Positions 34,920 through 43,886 of a stretch of DNA of 64,000 bases are shown piece after piece. Made by a program: the position numbers and the translations under genes. The notes under the pieces were generated by a model. That model searched no databases and was not told where the DNA came from. It worked only from the letters and a program-made list of their open reading frames with translations. Within the stretch, counting starts at the first letter, position 1, and each line of letters opens with the position of its first letter. Origin of the DNA: CAVXEF01 sp963827315 (GTDB taxonomy: Bacteria; Planctomycetota; Phycisphaerae; Sedimentisphaerales; Anaerobacaceae); NCBI GenBank assembly GCA_963827315.1, contig CAWHAL010000002.1, forward strand, positions 620,001 to 684,000, given 5' to 3'.

Positions 34920-36746
34920 TTAACCATTCAACTGTTTCTTTAGTGAGTTGACCAGTTCGACGGTTTTATCCGCTGCTTCTCTAATGGAAACTTTTTGGCT
35001 TTGTGATTCGCAGCGTAATTTTATTTCGACGTTGCCATCGGCGACGGACTTGCTGCCGACGGTAATCCTCACAGGTATTCCGAGCAAATCGGCATCTTTG
35101 AATTTCACGCCGCCACGCAGGTCTCTGTCATCAAGTAAAACATCAATACCTTTGTCGAGTAGTTGCTTATAGATTTTTTCAGCGGTATTTACAACCTTTT
35201 TATCATCCTGATTTACGCAGCTAATGATAACTTCAAAAGGTGCGATACTTATAGGAAAGATGATGCCGTTTTCATCATCGCCTGTCTCGATTGCCGAGGC
35301 GATTATTCTGTTTATACCGATGCCGTAGCAGCCCATAATGCAGGGCTTTTCCTGGCCTGCTTTGTCGAGGAATTTTGCACCGAGTTTTTCGCTGTACTTT
35401 GTTCCGAGCTTGAAGACTTGGCCGACCTCGATGCCGTGTTTGAAAAGAAGTTTTTTGCCGTTGTGTGTATCGCCTTCAACGGCGTTGCGGATATCCGCGA
35501 CAATTACATTTTCACCTTTGAGCGGGAAATCTCTGCCGGGCACTACGTTTTTGGTGTGATAATCGGTTTTATTCGCGCCCGACACGCCGACCGCCATTAC
35601 TGCAACGGCGTGGTCGATGACCAGCTTCGAGACCTTACCGCTAATTCCTGTTGGGCCGGCAAAGCCGACTTTTGCTCCGGTGACTCTTTCGATTGTTTCG
35701 GGACTGGCAAGCTCAGTGTGTTTACCGTCAAGAATTTGGGTTAGTTTTTCTGGATTGATTTCGTGATCGCCGCGTACGAGCGCAACGACTGTTTCAACTT
35801 TAATTGCCTCTTGAAGAAAAGATATCCTGCCATCATGTTTTGCCAATTCCTTAGACCTCATCTTATCGGATGTCTCAATAAAAGGGGGTGTTCTCATAAT
35901 GATAGTTTTAATCATTTCCTTCGGCTGGGTTTTCAAGAAGGCACAGACTGCTTCGATACTGCCGATGTTTGGGGTGTGGACGATTTGCATCGGCGGGATT
36001 TTGCCGCCGGATTTCTCTTTAGGCAGGGGGTCAACCGCTGCCTTTTCGATATTGGCGGCGTAAGAGCCGTCCTCGATGTAAACAATAATGTCTTCGCCGA
36101 ATTCGCAGGGCACCGTGAACTGGTGTGAGCCGGAGCCGCCCATCTCGCCGGACTCAGCCTCGACGATGACGTATTCCAGACCACAACGTTTGAAGATTCT
36201 GCAGTACGTCTCGTACATCAGTTTGTAAGTTTCATCAAGACTTTCGGCGTCGGCGTGGAAGCTGTAGGCGTCCTTCATAATAAATTCCCGGCTGCGGAGC
36301 ACGCCGAAACGCGGCCGAAACTCATCGCGGAACTTGAAACTTATCTGGTAGATATTCATCGGAAGCTGCTTGTACGAGTTTATCTCACCGGCAGCGAGGC
36401 TTGTAACAACCTCTTCGGCGGTAGGGGCGAGGACATTTTCCCGGCCGTGACGGTCGGTGAATTTTGCCATTGTCGGCCCGTAGTCAACGTCTCTGCCGGT
36501 CTTCTGCCACAGCTCTATTGGCTGGACAGCGGGCATAAGGATTTCCTGTGCGCCGGCCCTATTCATTTCTTCGCGGACGATGTTGATGACCTTCTGCAGG
36601 GACCGCCAGCCTAACGGAAGATAAGTATAAGTTCCGCTGGCTAATTTACGCATCAGGCCGGCACGAATCATCAACTGATGGCTGGGGATTTCAGCGTCGG
36701 CGGGCACTTCCTTGACCGTCGGGATTAGCATCCGGCTGTATCGCAT
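34920..36746 (-). CDS. proS: Proline--tRNA ligase, bacterial type
   Basis: Charges tRNA-Pro. The 608 residues show the bacterial-type layout: class II core motif 1 and 2 regions (KLASGTYTYLPLGWRSLQKV, FKFRDEFRPRFGVLRSREFI), an inserted editing domain (about 230-390) that removes mischarged alanine, motif 3 with CYGIGINRIIASAIE, and the C-terminal anticodon-binding domain. The insertion distinguishes it from the archaeal/eukaryotic type. It is the first gene of the run proS, DUF4416, WecA/TagO-type, O-antigen ligase. Confidence 0.96.
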   Translation of the reverse strand: MRYSRMLIPTVKEVPADAEIPSHQLMIRAGLMRKLASGTYTYLPLGWRSLQKVINIVREEMNRAGAQEILMPAVQPIELWQKTGRDVDYGPTMAKFTDRHGRENVLAPTAEEVVTSLAAGEINSYKQLPMNIYQISFKFRDEFRPRFGVLRSREFIMKDAYSFHADAESLDETYKLMYETYCRIFKRCGLEYVIVEAESGEMGGSGSHQFTVPCEFGEDIIVYIEDGSYAANIEKAAVDPLPKEKSGGKIPPMQIVHTPNIGSIEAVCAFLKTQPKEMIKTIIMRTPPFIETSDKMRSKELAKHDGRISFLQEAIKVETVVALVRGDHEINPEKLTQILDGKHTELASPETIERVTGAKVGFAGPTGISGKVSKLVIDHAVAVMAVGVSGANKTDYHTKNVVPGRDFPLKGENVIVADIRNAVEGDTHNGKKLLFKHGIEVGQVFKLGTKYSEKLGAKFLDKAGQEKPCIMGCYGIGINRIIASAIETGDDENGIIFPISIAPFEVIISCVNQDDKKVVNTAEKIYKQLLDKGIDVLLDDRDLRGGVKFKDADLLGIPVRITVGSKSVADGNVEIKLRCESQSQKVSIREAADKTVELVNSLKKQLNG

Positions 36747-36767
36747 ATCGCTCCTTTATAAGAGCAC

Positions 36768-36840
36768 GAGTCAAAAGTCATAGGTCATAAGTCAAAGAAC
36801 AAAGCATAAAGGCATAAGACTTATGGCTTTTGCACTTGTG
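36768..36840. repeat. Dispersed repeat between proS and the YhaM-like gene
   Basis: AGTCATAGGTCATAAGTCAA and nearby TAAGACTTATGGC form a short, direct and partly inverted repeat tract of the kind often scattered in environmental genomes. It lies between divergent genes and may share space with their promoters. Confidence 0.5.
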
Positions 36841-36954
36841 TACTCGATAGGATAAAAATAAAACCCGCATACGTAAAGTGAAAAATCATTGCTTGCATAA
36901 AAGCAGCTTTAAGAATATCATCTGGGTAAATTCAAAGATAATATCTGGAGTTGG

Positions 36955-37920
36955 ATGATGGCACATAAGTTTATCGCGGAAATCAGCCCCGGTGAGACAA
37001 TCGACGATATTTATTTGGTAAGAGAGCCGATTCTGCGAAGTACAACGCGGGGCGATTTGTATATTGCGATGTTCCTTTGTGACCGCACGGGTCAGTTGAA
37101 CGCCCGGATGTGGCAGGCGACCGAGGCTGTTTACAAGGCACTTGCGAAGCCCGGCTTTGTCCATATACAGGGCAGGAGCGAGCTTTATCAAGATAAGCTG
37201 CAAATTATTGTCAATACCATCAGTGTAGTTGATGCGGCCAAAGTCCGCATTGAGGATTTTCTGGCGCGAACCGACAAAGATGTAGAGCAGATGTTCAAAG
37301 AGGTAAAAGCTATGGTCGGCCGGATTAAAAATCCGCACTTAAAGGCACTCGTCGGGGAATTTTTGGCCGACGATGAGCTTATGGAGAAATTTCGCGATTG
37401 TCCGGGGGCAATGAAAATACATCACGATTATTTAGGCGGACTGCTGGAGCATACCCACAATATGCTGCAGGTGGCTGCTGCGATTCTGCCTTTGTACGAG
37501 CAGGTGCAGCCTGATTTGGTTTTGGCGGGGATTTTTCTTCACGATATCGGCAAGACCGAGGAGCTTGCGTACGATATGGCCTTTTCATATACCGATTCAG
37601 GCCAGTTACTCGGGCATATCGCTCAAAGTCTTATTATGCTAAATCGCAAGGCGGATGCCCTGGCGGCAAAAGGTACGAAAATTGACCCGACGGTCCTCGA
37701 CGCTCTCAGCCATATTATTTTGTCGCACCACGGTGAATATGAGTTCGGCTCGCCGAAGCTGCCAGCCACGCCTGAGGCCTTTATGGTTTATTATATTGAC
37801 GATTTGGATGCCAAGATAAACCACGTAACAGCGGCAATTGACAGCGAGCAGAGCGATTCGAACTGGACAAGCTGGAAAAACGCCCTTCAGACGAAGCTCT
37901 ACAGAAAACGCCTCGAATAA
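36955..37920 (+). CDS. YhaM-like 3'-5' exoribonuclease (OB-fold plus HD domain)
   Basis: A 321-residue protein with an N-terminal OB-fold (about 15-100, LYIAMFLCDRTGQLNARMWQ) and a metal-dependent HD phosphohydrolase domain with HHDYLGGLLEHTHNM, LAGIFLHDIGKTEEL and HIILSHHGEYEFGS. This is the plan of YhaM/CBF1, which trims RNA and single-stranded DNA from the 3' end. Two adjacent ATGs are possible (36955 and 36958). GGAG at 36947 favours the second by spacing. A terminator-like hairpin follows the stop. Confidence 0.9.
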   Translation: MMAHKFIAEISPGETIDDIYLVREPILRSTTRGDLYIAMFLCDRTGQLNARMWQATEAVYKALAKPGFVHIQGRSELYQDKLQIIVNTISVVDAAKVRIEDFLARTDKDVEQMFKEVKAMVGRIKNPHLKALVGEFLADDELMEKFRDCPGAMKIHHDYLGGLLEHTHNMLQVAAAILPLYEQVQPDLVLAGIFLHDIGKTEELAYDMAFSYTDSGQLLGHIAQSLIMLNRKADALAAKGTKIDPTVLDALSHIILSHHGEYEFGSPKLPATPEAFMVYYIDDLDAKINHVTAAIDSEQSDSNWTSWKNALQTKLYRKRLE

Positions 37921-37931
37921 GAAACCTTGTC

Positions 37932-37971
37932 TCAGCCGTGCTCCCCCCGGAGTCAGCCCGGCTGATTTTTA
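37932..37971 (+). terminator. Terminator-like hairpin after the YhaM-like gene
   Basis: TCAGCCG (37932-37938) and CGGCTGA (37959-37965) form a 7-bp stem with a 20-base loop, followed by five T residues. It starts 11 bases past the stop codon. Confidence 0.6.
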
Positions 37972-37974
37972 CAT

Positions 37975-38002
37975 TTATCCGCCTCTGGCGGATTTATCAC
38001 AA
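37975..38002. repeat. ATCCGCC-type palindromic repeat
   Basis: TTATCCGCCTCTGGCGGATT is a short palindrome flanked by TTTATC. A relative with TCCGCC-GGA-GGCGGA is found at 3298-3312, before the VWA gene. Confidence 0.5.
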
Positions 38003-38207
38003 CCTCGGCGATTCGCGTGGCACCAGCGAAGAACATCGGTTGTTCCGATAATGTTTTGCCACGTTTTTCCGACAGGTGTGACAGCGCTATGTCACAAATC
38101 ACAAAAAAATCGTTGTCTCGGCACAGATTGCCTCAAGCAAGGTCTCCAGGATAGACATTTCCTGTCTGTACCTGCCTTCTGGAGGATAACAGGGTAATTG
38201 GAAATTG

Positions 38208-39596
38208 ATGGTTCGGAATTCTCAGGCTATAATTGCAGCAGATATGGTAAGCCAGGAGCCCAAAATCTATTCGGTAAGCCAGGTAACCTCGCTGATTAAA
38301 ACAGTGCTCGAGGAGACTCTACCACCGCAGATTGTGGTTGCCGGCGAAATAAGCGGCTTTAAGCGACACTCAAGCGGACACTGCTACTTCGACCTTAAGG
38401 ACGAAAATGCCATCCTGCCCTGCGTGATGTGGAGCAGTGATTTTACCCGCCTGAAGTTCAAACCGGAGAGCGGCTTGGCTGTGCTGGCAAAGGGCCATAT
38501 AGATGTCTATCCGCCACAGGGCAAATACCAGTTTTATGCAGAGTCAATGATACCGGCAGGCGTGGGGGCACTTCAACTTGCTTTCGAGCAGATGAGAAAA
38601 AGACTTGAGGCTGAAGGACTCTTTGATGAGGAACACAAAAAACCTCTGCCGAGATTTCCGTTTCGCATAGGCATACTGACCAGTGAATCCGGCGCTGCGA
38701 TACGTGACATAACGGACAGTATCCATCACCGCTGGCCGGTCGCAAAACTTTTCTTTTATCCGGTGCCGGTACAGGGCGAAGGAGCGGCCGGAAAAATCGC
38801 AGCAGCGATAAAGGACGTCAACAGAAGAAATGCCTCGTTGAAACTGGATGTCATCATCGTTGGTCGAGGCGGCGGCTCAATGGAAGACCTGTGGGCGTTC
38901 AATGAAGAGGTCGTCGCACGCGCAATATTCAATTCAAAAATTCCGGTAATAAGCGCGGTCGGCCATGAAGTCGATGTTACAATTGCTGACTGGGTCGCTG
39001 ATGCCCGCGCAGCAACGCCGACAAAGGCTGGTGTAATAGCTGTGCCGGATATCAGAGAGGTGCTGGAACAGATAGATTCTGCATATAAACGGATTCGGCT
39101 TAATACGGAATCCGCCCTTAAGTTGTCCGCACAAAAACTCCAGACAATCCTTGCTGCTGCAATGTTCCGCAGTCCGCTTATTGTAATTCAAAATAGAGAG
39201 CAGATGCTCGATGAGCTCCAAAGCGGTTTGGCGGAGTGGGCCAAGGCTCTTATTCTTAATATCCGCCAACGGCTGCAATCATATTTTGAGCAGATTTTGA
39301 AAATCGAGCCGCATCGAATCATAGCCGACAAAAAAATCGCATTGAACAGCATTGCAGGTACGATTGCTGAAAAAGTAAACCGCACTTTTACAAATGCCAG
39401 AATCCAGTTCGAAACACAGGCAGGCAAACTGTCGGCATGCAATCCCAAAAGTGTCCTTAACCGCGGCTACAGCATCGCGAAAAACACAATTACCGGGAAA
39501 GTCGTAACAAGCCCGGCAGATGTAAATATCGGCGATTTGATAATTACCGAACTTGCGAATGAAAATATAATTGAAAGCAAGGTTACAAAAAAGTAG
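38208..39596 (+). CDS. xseA: Exodeoxyribonuclease VII large subunit
   Basis: Large subunit of the nuclease that cuts single-stranded DNA from both ends to oligonucleotides. The protein (462 residues from ATG 38208) has an N-terminal OB-fold (about 15-115, VAGEISGFKRHSSGHCYFDL), the catalytic core with RIGILTSESGAAIRD and VIIVGRGGGSMEDLWAFNEE, and a long C-terminal coiled coil. A TTG at 38205 is in frame just before the ATG. The small subunit xseB lies 1.5 kb downstream, separated from xseA by a glycoside hydrolase gene, which is unusual. Confidence 0.96.
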   Translation: MVRNSQAIIAADMVSQEPKIYSVSQVTSLIKTVLEETLPPQIVVAGEISGFKRHSSGHCYFDLKDENAILPCVMWSSDFTRLKFKPESGLAVLAKGHIDVYPPQGKYQFYAESMIPAGVGALQLAFEQMRKRLEAEGLFDEEHKKPLPRFPFRIGILTSESGAAIRDITDSIHHRWPVAKLFFYPVPVQGEGAAGKIAAAIKDVNRRNASLKLDVIIVGRGGGSMEDLWAFNEEVVARAIFNSKIPVISAVGHEVDVTIADWVADARAATPTKAGVIAVPDIREVLEQIDSAYKRIRLNTESALKLSAQKLQTILAAAMFRSPLIVIQNREQMLDELQSGLAEWAKALILNIRQRLQSYFEQILKIEPHRIIADKKIALNSIAGTIAEKVNRTFTNARIQFETQAGKLSACNPKSVLNRGYSIAKNTITGKVVTSPADVNIGDLIITELANENIIESKVTKK

Positions 39597-39635
39597 AATG
39601 GCCGCCTTTGGAATCAACTTTTAAGGAACAATGAA

Positions 39636-41087
39636 ATGACAAGAAGAAGCGTAACAAGTCTGGCAACTGTCCTGAACAATGTTTTACTGCTGTTAGTCTG
39701 TCTTGTCCTGCTGGTCGGACCGGTCAGTCAGGCAAACGCAGGCTGGGAGCAGGTCCCCAAAATTCTGAGCAGGATTAAAGCCCCAACATTCCCAGACAGG
39801 GATTTCAAAATCACCGACTACGGCGCGGTCGGCGATGGAAACACGAATTGTACCGAAGCTTTCAAAAAGGCGATATCAGCTGTCAGTAAAGCCGGCGGCG
39901 GACGGGTTGTGGTCCCGGCAGGTTCTTTCCTGACCGGTGCGATTCATCTGGAAAGTAACATCAACCTCTACGTTTCAGAGGGTGCTGTTATAAAATTTTC
40001 GACAGACCCCAATATGTATCTGCCGGCTGTTTATACCCGCTGGGAAGGCGTTGAATGTATGAATTATTCGCCGTTAATTTATGCCTATAAGCAGAAAAAC
40101 ATCGCCATAACAGGCAAAGGAACGCTCGACGGACAGGGACAGGCTTGGTGGAAGTGGAAAGCTCTGCCTACCGACCGAAATGCTCTTCTCAAGCAGGGTC
40201 AGGACGGCGTGCCGGTTAAAAAAAGACAGTTCGGCGGCAAAACCTTAAGACCGAATATGATTGAGCCGTATCTGTGCAAGAATATCCTCATAGAAGGAAT
40301 CACAATCAGAAACGGTCCTTTCTGGCATATTCATCCGGTGCTTTCACAGAATATTACCGTTAGAAACGTGAGGATTGACGGCATAGGCCCGAATAATGAC
40401 GGCTGCGACCCCGAATCATGCAAAGATGTTCTTATCGAAGGCTGCTATTTCAACACGGGAGATGATTGTATCGCAATAAAATCGGGCAGGAACAACGACG
40501 GCAGACGGGTAAATGTACCAACCGAAAATGTCATTGTCCGCAACTGCCAGATGAAAGCAGGACACGCAGGCGTGGCTATCGGCAGTGAAATGACCGGAGG
40601 CGTCAGAAATGTTTTTACTGAAGACTGCACAATGGATGACCCGAACCTGGACCGGGCACTGCGGCTCAAAACCAATTCTGTCCGCGGCGGTTTTATAGAA
40701 AATGTCTATATGAGGAATGTTACCGTCGGGCAGGTGAAAGAGGCGATACTGTATATTTTTTACTTCTACGGGGAAGGCGATAAGGGGAAATTTACGCCGA
40801 AAGTCCGAAATATCAATGTGGAAAATGTTACCAGCAAGAAAAGTAGGTATGCACTGTTCCTTAAAGGCTATGAGCGTTCGCCGATGACCGATATCCGCCT
40901 GAAAAATTGTACGTTCGATAACGTACAGGACCCCAACCTGTCTGTAATTAGCTGTGTTAAAAATCTGGTTATGGAAAATGTGAAGATTAACGGCAAACCT
41001 GTCAGTAATCTTGCTGAAACGAATGCTGCCGCAGGCAGCACAAATCTAAATAAAAATAGGAAAACTGTGCCCGAAACTAAAAACTGA
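39636..41087 (+). CDS. Secreted glycoside hydrolase family 28 (polygalacturonase-like)
   Basis: Predicted exported pectin- or galacturonan-degrading enzyme with a right-handed beta-helix. The 483 residues start with a signal peptide (about 1-33, ending ANA) and continue with the GH28/pectate-lyase-3 N-terminus DFKITDYGAVGDGNTNCTEA. Catalytic motifs are NNDGCDPE, GDDCIAIKSG, GHAGVAIGSE and RALRLKT. The third has Ala where many enzymes have GHG. AAGGA lies 9 bases before the ATG. It stands between xseA and xseB, 39 bases after one and 11 bases before the other. Confidence 0.9.
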   Translation: MTRRSVTSLATVLNNVLLLLVCLVLLVGPVSQANAGWEQVPKILSRIKAPTFPDRDFKITDYGAVGDGNTNCTEAFKKAISAVSKAGGGRVVVPAGSFLTGAIHLESNINLYVSEGAVIKFSTDPNMYLPAVYTRWEGVECMNYSPLIYAYKQKNIAITGKGTLDGQGQAWWKWKALPTDRNALLKQGQDGVPVKKRQFGGKTLRPNMIEPYLCKNILIEGITIRNGPFWHIHPVLSQNITVRNVRIDGIGPNNDGCDPESCKDVLIEGCYFNTGDDCIAIKSGRNNDGRRVNVPTENVIVRNCQMKAGHAGVAIGSEMTGGVRNVFTEDCTMDDPNLDRALRLKTNSVRGGFIENVYMRNVTVGQVKEAILYIFYFYGEGDKGKFTPKVRNINVENVTSKKSRYALFLKGYERSPMTDIRLKNCTFDNVQDPNLSVISCVKNLVMENVKINGKPVSNLAETNAAAGSTNLNKNRKTVPETKN

Positions 41088-41098
41088 CAGGAAACTTT

Positions 41099-41323
41099 AT
41101 GAGCGACAAAACCAGTAATAACGATATAAGCAAGTTGTCATTCGAGCAGGCGATTAAAAAACTTACCGACATCGTAAGCAAAATTGAAGATGGCCAGATT
41201 TCGCTCGAACAGAGCCTGACTCAATACGAACAGGGGATGGAACTTATAAAACACTGCCGGGACATTTTGAAAAAGGCCGAAAAGAAAATCGAGCAAATCA
41301 CAAAACAGGAAAAGGAGAAGTAA
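41099..41323 (+). CDS. xseB: Exodeoxyribonuclease VII small subunit
   Basis: Small subunit that binds in several copies to XseA. The 74 residues match the family: LSFEQAIKKLTDIVSKIEDG, then SLEQSLTQYEQGMELIKHCR and a basic end. AGGAAAC precedes the ATG. It follows the GH28 gene by 11 bases, so it is probably read from the same transcript as xseA and GH28. Confidence 0.94.
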   Translation: MSDKTSNNDISKLSFEQAIKKLTDIVSKIEDGQISLEQSLTQYEQGMELIKHCRDILKKAEKKIEQITKQEKEK

Positions 41324-41437
41324 AAGGGGAATTCAGGAGTCGGAAAGCAACTTTCGACAGGCTCGGTCGAGCCGAATAAAAATTCGTCCACAAAGTGGAC
41401 ACCATAATTTTTATTTTTGATTTTTTAATTTCTTGCG

Positions 41438-41522
41438 GCGAGCGTGGCGGAACTGGCAGACGCGCAAGGCTTAGGACCTTGTGTCCCTAAAGGACTTGGA
41501 GGTTCGACTCCTCTCGCTCGCA
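41438..41522 (+). tRNA. tRNA-Leu, anticodon UAG
   Basis: The acceptor stem GCGAGCG (41438-41444) pairs with CGCTCGC (41515-41521). The anticodon stem CAAGG/CCTTG encloses CTTAGGA with anticodon TAG at 41472-41474. The extra arm is long, as in leucine tRNAs, and the T-arm is GGAGG-TTCGACT-CCTCT. The discriminator base is A at 41522. CCA is not encoded. Confidence 0.97.
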
Positions 41523-41551
41523 ATTATTTATATCTATGCGATATTGTTAGG

Positions 41552-41974
41552 TTATTTGCCCAGGGCCTGCTTTATATCCATCGCATGTTCCTGCTCAACA
41601 GCTAAAATAGTCCTCAGTTGCTGCGCCAGGGCAAACTCCTTGAGTTGTTCTGCCTGCTCGACCCTTGCTTTGTATCTTTTTATTGCATCTTCTTCGCCGG
41701 CAAGGTCCTGCTCGAGCATCTGGTCGTTGTCCTTCGAGGTATGAATTGGGCCGACTGCAACGCTCGGAGAGCCGCCTAAATAATCAATTTGGTCGGCCAG
41801 AATCATCGCATGACCAATCTCTTCATTGGCGTGGATTTTCAACTCCTTGATTACGTCGCCATATGCGGCCCCTGTCATAACCGCAGAATGATTTATGTAC
41901 TGAATCGCGGCAGAATACTCCAGTTCAAGGTCCTTGTTCAAAAGCTCGATTAGTTTTTCCTGTGTAATAGCCAT
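41552..41974 (-). CDS. Ferritin-like diiron protein
   Basis: A 140-residue four-helix protein of the ferritin-like superfamily, probably involved in iron storage or oxidative defence. Candidate metal ligands are Glu in LELEYSAAIQYINH, the ExxH of HANEEIGHAMIL, Glu in LAGEEDAI, and the last ExxH in AVEQEHAMDI. It is shorter than bacterioferritin and has no obvious haem-binding methionine, so ferritin-like is a safer name. It is a single gene, convergent with tRNA-Leu. Confidence 0.85.
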   Translation of the reverse strand: MAITQEKLIELLNKDLELEYSAAIQYINHSAVMTGAAYGDVIKELKIHANEEIGHAMILADQIDYLGGSPSVAVGPIHTSKDNDQMLEQDLAGEEDAIKRYKARVEQAEQLKEFALAQQLRTILAVEQEHAMDIKQALGK

Positions 41975-42532
41975 TGTTTAACCTCCCAATTTAAATTTCC
42001 AAAAACTATCCCGAAGATGCAGCCAGTGTACAGATTATTTCCAACTTTATCAAGGAAAAGGAAATCGTGGCCGGCTGGGTTTGCCCGCCAAACGGCCCGC
42101 CACACGGAATGGCGGGTAAAAGTGGCGGGTAAATTTGGGTTTGTTTTGAATAACAGTTCATAGTTCATTGTTCGTTGCAATTCGTTGTTTTTACCGAGCT
42201 TACAGCTACTTTTGGCATTCCGGAAATTGGGTTTGTTTTGCATAATCGTTCAATTTTGATTGAACCGTATCTCGTGAAGCGTGAAGCGTGAAGCGTATCT
42301 CGAATATAGTATCTTGCATCTCGTATCTCACGAAAGAAAGACTCCCTCCCATAATTGGACGAACATGCGCGGTTGAGGCAAAAAAGGTGGGGTTTTTGGA
42401 GGTGCGGTTTTGGCTAAGTACTTACAGCTAAAGGGATAGAAAAAATTTTGAAAAAATGGATTTTAGGGGTCTAACCCTCTGCGCATTTGATTGAATTTTT
42501 GAACCACAGAGTTCACAGAGGACACGGAGGAT
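41975..42532. repeat. Repeat-rich intergenic region downstream of padR
   Basis: Holds several repeat types: two copies of TTGGGTTTGTTTTG (42134-42147, 42226-42239), a CCCGCCA...TGGCGGGTAAA palindromic block (42088-42132), GTGAAGCGTGAAGCGTGAAGCG (in part) flanked by CGTATCTCG (42268-42300), the array motif GTGCGGTTTTGGCTAAG (42402-42418), and ACCACAGAGTTCACAGAGGA (42513-42532). No gene is supported. Confidence 0.65.
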
Positions 42533-42555
42533 AATACCTAAGATACTTAGGTATT
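42533..42555. promoter_or_regulatory. CCTAAG-type palindrome 1
   Basis: 23-bp palindrome with core CCTAAGATACTTAGG, 80 bases past the end of padR. Confidence 0.65.
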
Positions 42556-42621
42556 CTTCTTCTCACAATGCGAACTAAAGTCGAAGTGTAAAAAGTCAAA
42601 GCAAACGGCAAAACGAGACAC

Positions 42622-42644
42622 AATGCCTAAGATGCTTAGGTATT
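42622..42644. promoter_or_regulatory. CCTAAG-type palindrome 2, overlapping the padR stop
   Basis: 23-bp palindrome with core CCTAAGATGCTTAGG. It contains the last codons and the stop codon of padR (TAA at 42636-42638 on the minus strand). Confidence 0.65.
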
Positions 42645-42962
42645 AGCAGTCAGTTTGTTCATACATTTAGAAAAGGCGAGCCATTCGGTTCGGTTCGCGG
42701 TGAGTAACTGCCTGCCTTTGTCAGTAAGATGATAATATTTTCTTTTTCTAGCGATCCCCGCAAGTCTCCATCTGCTTTTAACCAGTCCGGCTTTTTCCAT
42801 CTTGTGCAGAGTTGTATAGACGGCGGACTGGCGCCATTCGAAAAAGCCTTTGGTTTGACGATTAACGGCCTGGATAAGCCCATAGCCGTACACTTCTCGG
42901 TTTTCGAGGATTGAGAGGATTACAAATTTGATGCTTCCTTTTATAATCTGCTGATAAAACAT
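42636..42962 (-). CDS. PadR-family transcriptional regulator
   Basis: A 108-residue winged-helix repressor of the PadR family, which usually acts as a dimer on palindromic operators. Seen: MFYQQIIKGSIKFVILSILE, YGYGLIQAVN, the recognition helix region QSAVYTTLHKMEKAGLVKS and the wing RKRKYYHLTDKGRQLL. The C-terminal dimer part is short. Palindromes of one type lie 43 bases upstream of the start, over the stop codon and in many copies beyond. They are good candidates for its operator, though this is not shown. No structural gene is adjacent on the same strand. Confidence 0.9.
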   Translation of the reverse strand: MFYQQIIKGSIKFVILSILENREVYGYGLIQAVNRQTKGFFEWRQSAVYTTLHKMEKAGLVKSRWRLAGIARKRKYYHLTDKGRQLLTANRTEWLAFSKCMNKLTANT

Positions 42963-43004
42963 TCGACAATTCTCCTTTTACAAACCATAAGCGATTTTTC
43001 AAAG

Positions 43005-43027
43005 GATACCTAAGATACTTAGGTATT
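43005..43027. promoter_or_regulatory. CCTAAG-type palindrome 3, upstream of padR
   Basis: 23-bp palindrome with core CCTAAGATACTTAGG, 43 bases before the padR start codon. The position fits an autoregulatory operator. Confidence 0.7.
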
Positions 43028-43109
43028 CTTTGAATGTCAAACATAAAATTGTTTTGTAGAAATTTTAAGAAGGTGTGTCGTTGCGTGATGCGGAGCAGCC
43101 GCTGAAGAG

Positions 43110-43132
43110 GATACCTAAGATAGTTAGGTATT
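43110..43132. promoter_or_regulatory. CCTAAG-type palindrome 4
   Basis: 23-bp palindrome with core CCTAAGATAGTTAGG, 148 bases before the padR start codon. Confidence 0.65.
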
Positions 43133-43197
43133 CTTTTTATCAGTCCTGGATTTTTGAATGTGGGGTTTTGAGAAGAAACCATGCTACTCAGGGAGGG

Positions 43198-43220
43198 AAT
43201 ACCTAAGATAGTTAGGTATT
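43198..43220. promoter_or_regulatory. CCTAAG-type palindrome 5
   Basis: 23-bp palindrome with core CCTAAGATAGTTAGG at the start of the tandem repeat array. Confidence 0.65.
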
Positions 43221-43467
43221 CTCTATACCAATCGAGGTTTTTTAGATGCTGGGGGTTGAGAATGAAGGGTTTTAGGAATTGGGTTCCGGATACTGGGTCC
43301 CCGCCAACGACCCCTGCTTAAAACATGCAGGGGCAGGCCATGCGGGGATCTCCGCTTTGCTCCGAGGATCTGCGCTTCCGCCGTCGCTAAAGCTATGGCG
43401 GACAGGTCGCTCCGAGGTGCGGTTTTGGCTAAGCCGCTACAATTAAAGGAATCAAAAAGTGAAACAC

Positions 43468-43490
43468 AATACCTAAGATAGTTAGGTATT
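43468..43490. promoter_or_regulatory. CCTAAG-type palindrome 6
   Basis: 23-bp palindrome closing array unit 1; core CCTAAGATAGTTAGG. Confidence 0.65.
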
Positions 43491-43695
43491 CTTTTTATAA
43501 ATCTTGGATTTGAGAATTTGGTTTTTCTGAATTGGGTCCCAAATACTGGGTCCCCGCCAATGACCCCTGCCTACAACATGCAGGGGCAGGCTATGCGGGG
43601 ATCTTCGCTACGCCCGCCAAACGGAGTGGCGGGTAAACTTCGAGGTGCGGTTTTGGCTAAGTCGCTACAATTAAAGGGATCAAAAAGTGAAACAC

Positions 43696-43718
43696 AATAC
43701 CTAAGATAGTTAGGTATT
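43696..43718. promoter_or_regulatory. CCTAAG-type palindrome 7
   Basis: 23-bp palindrome closing array unit 2; core CCTAAGATAGTTAGG. Confidence 0.65.
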
Positions 43719-43886
43719 CTTTTTAGCAATCCTGGGTTTTGGGAAACTAGGGTTTTAGGAATTGGGTTACGGATAAAGACCCTCAACTACAACATTCGAG
43801 GGCAGGCTATTCCGGAATCTATGCTATGCTCCGAGGTGTGGTTTTGGCTAAGCCGCTACAATTAAAGGAATCAAAAAATAAAACAC

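Noticed and set aside
41975..42243. 97-codon frame beginning MQNKPNF
   Set aside because: It is a translation of a dispersed AATTTGGGTTTGTTTTG-type repeat and a CCCGCC palindrome, not a gene.
42862..43182. 106-codon minus-strand frame upstream of padR
   Set aside because: It contains repeated peptides of the type IPNYLRYPL that are simply translations of the CCTAAG palindrome. A similar frame at 43571-43786 has the same cause.
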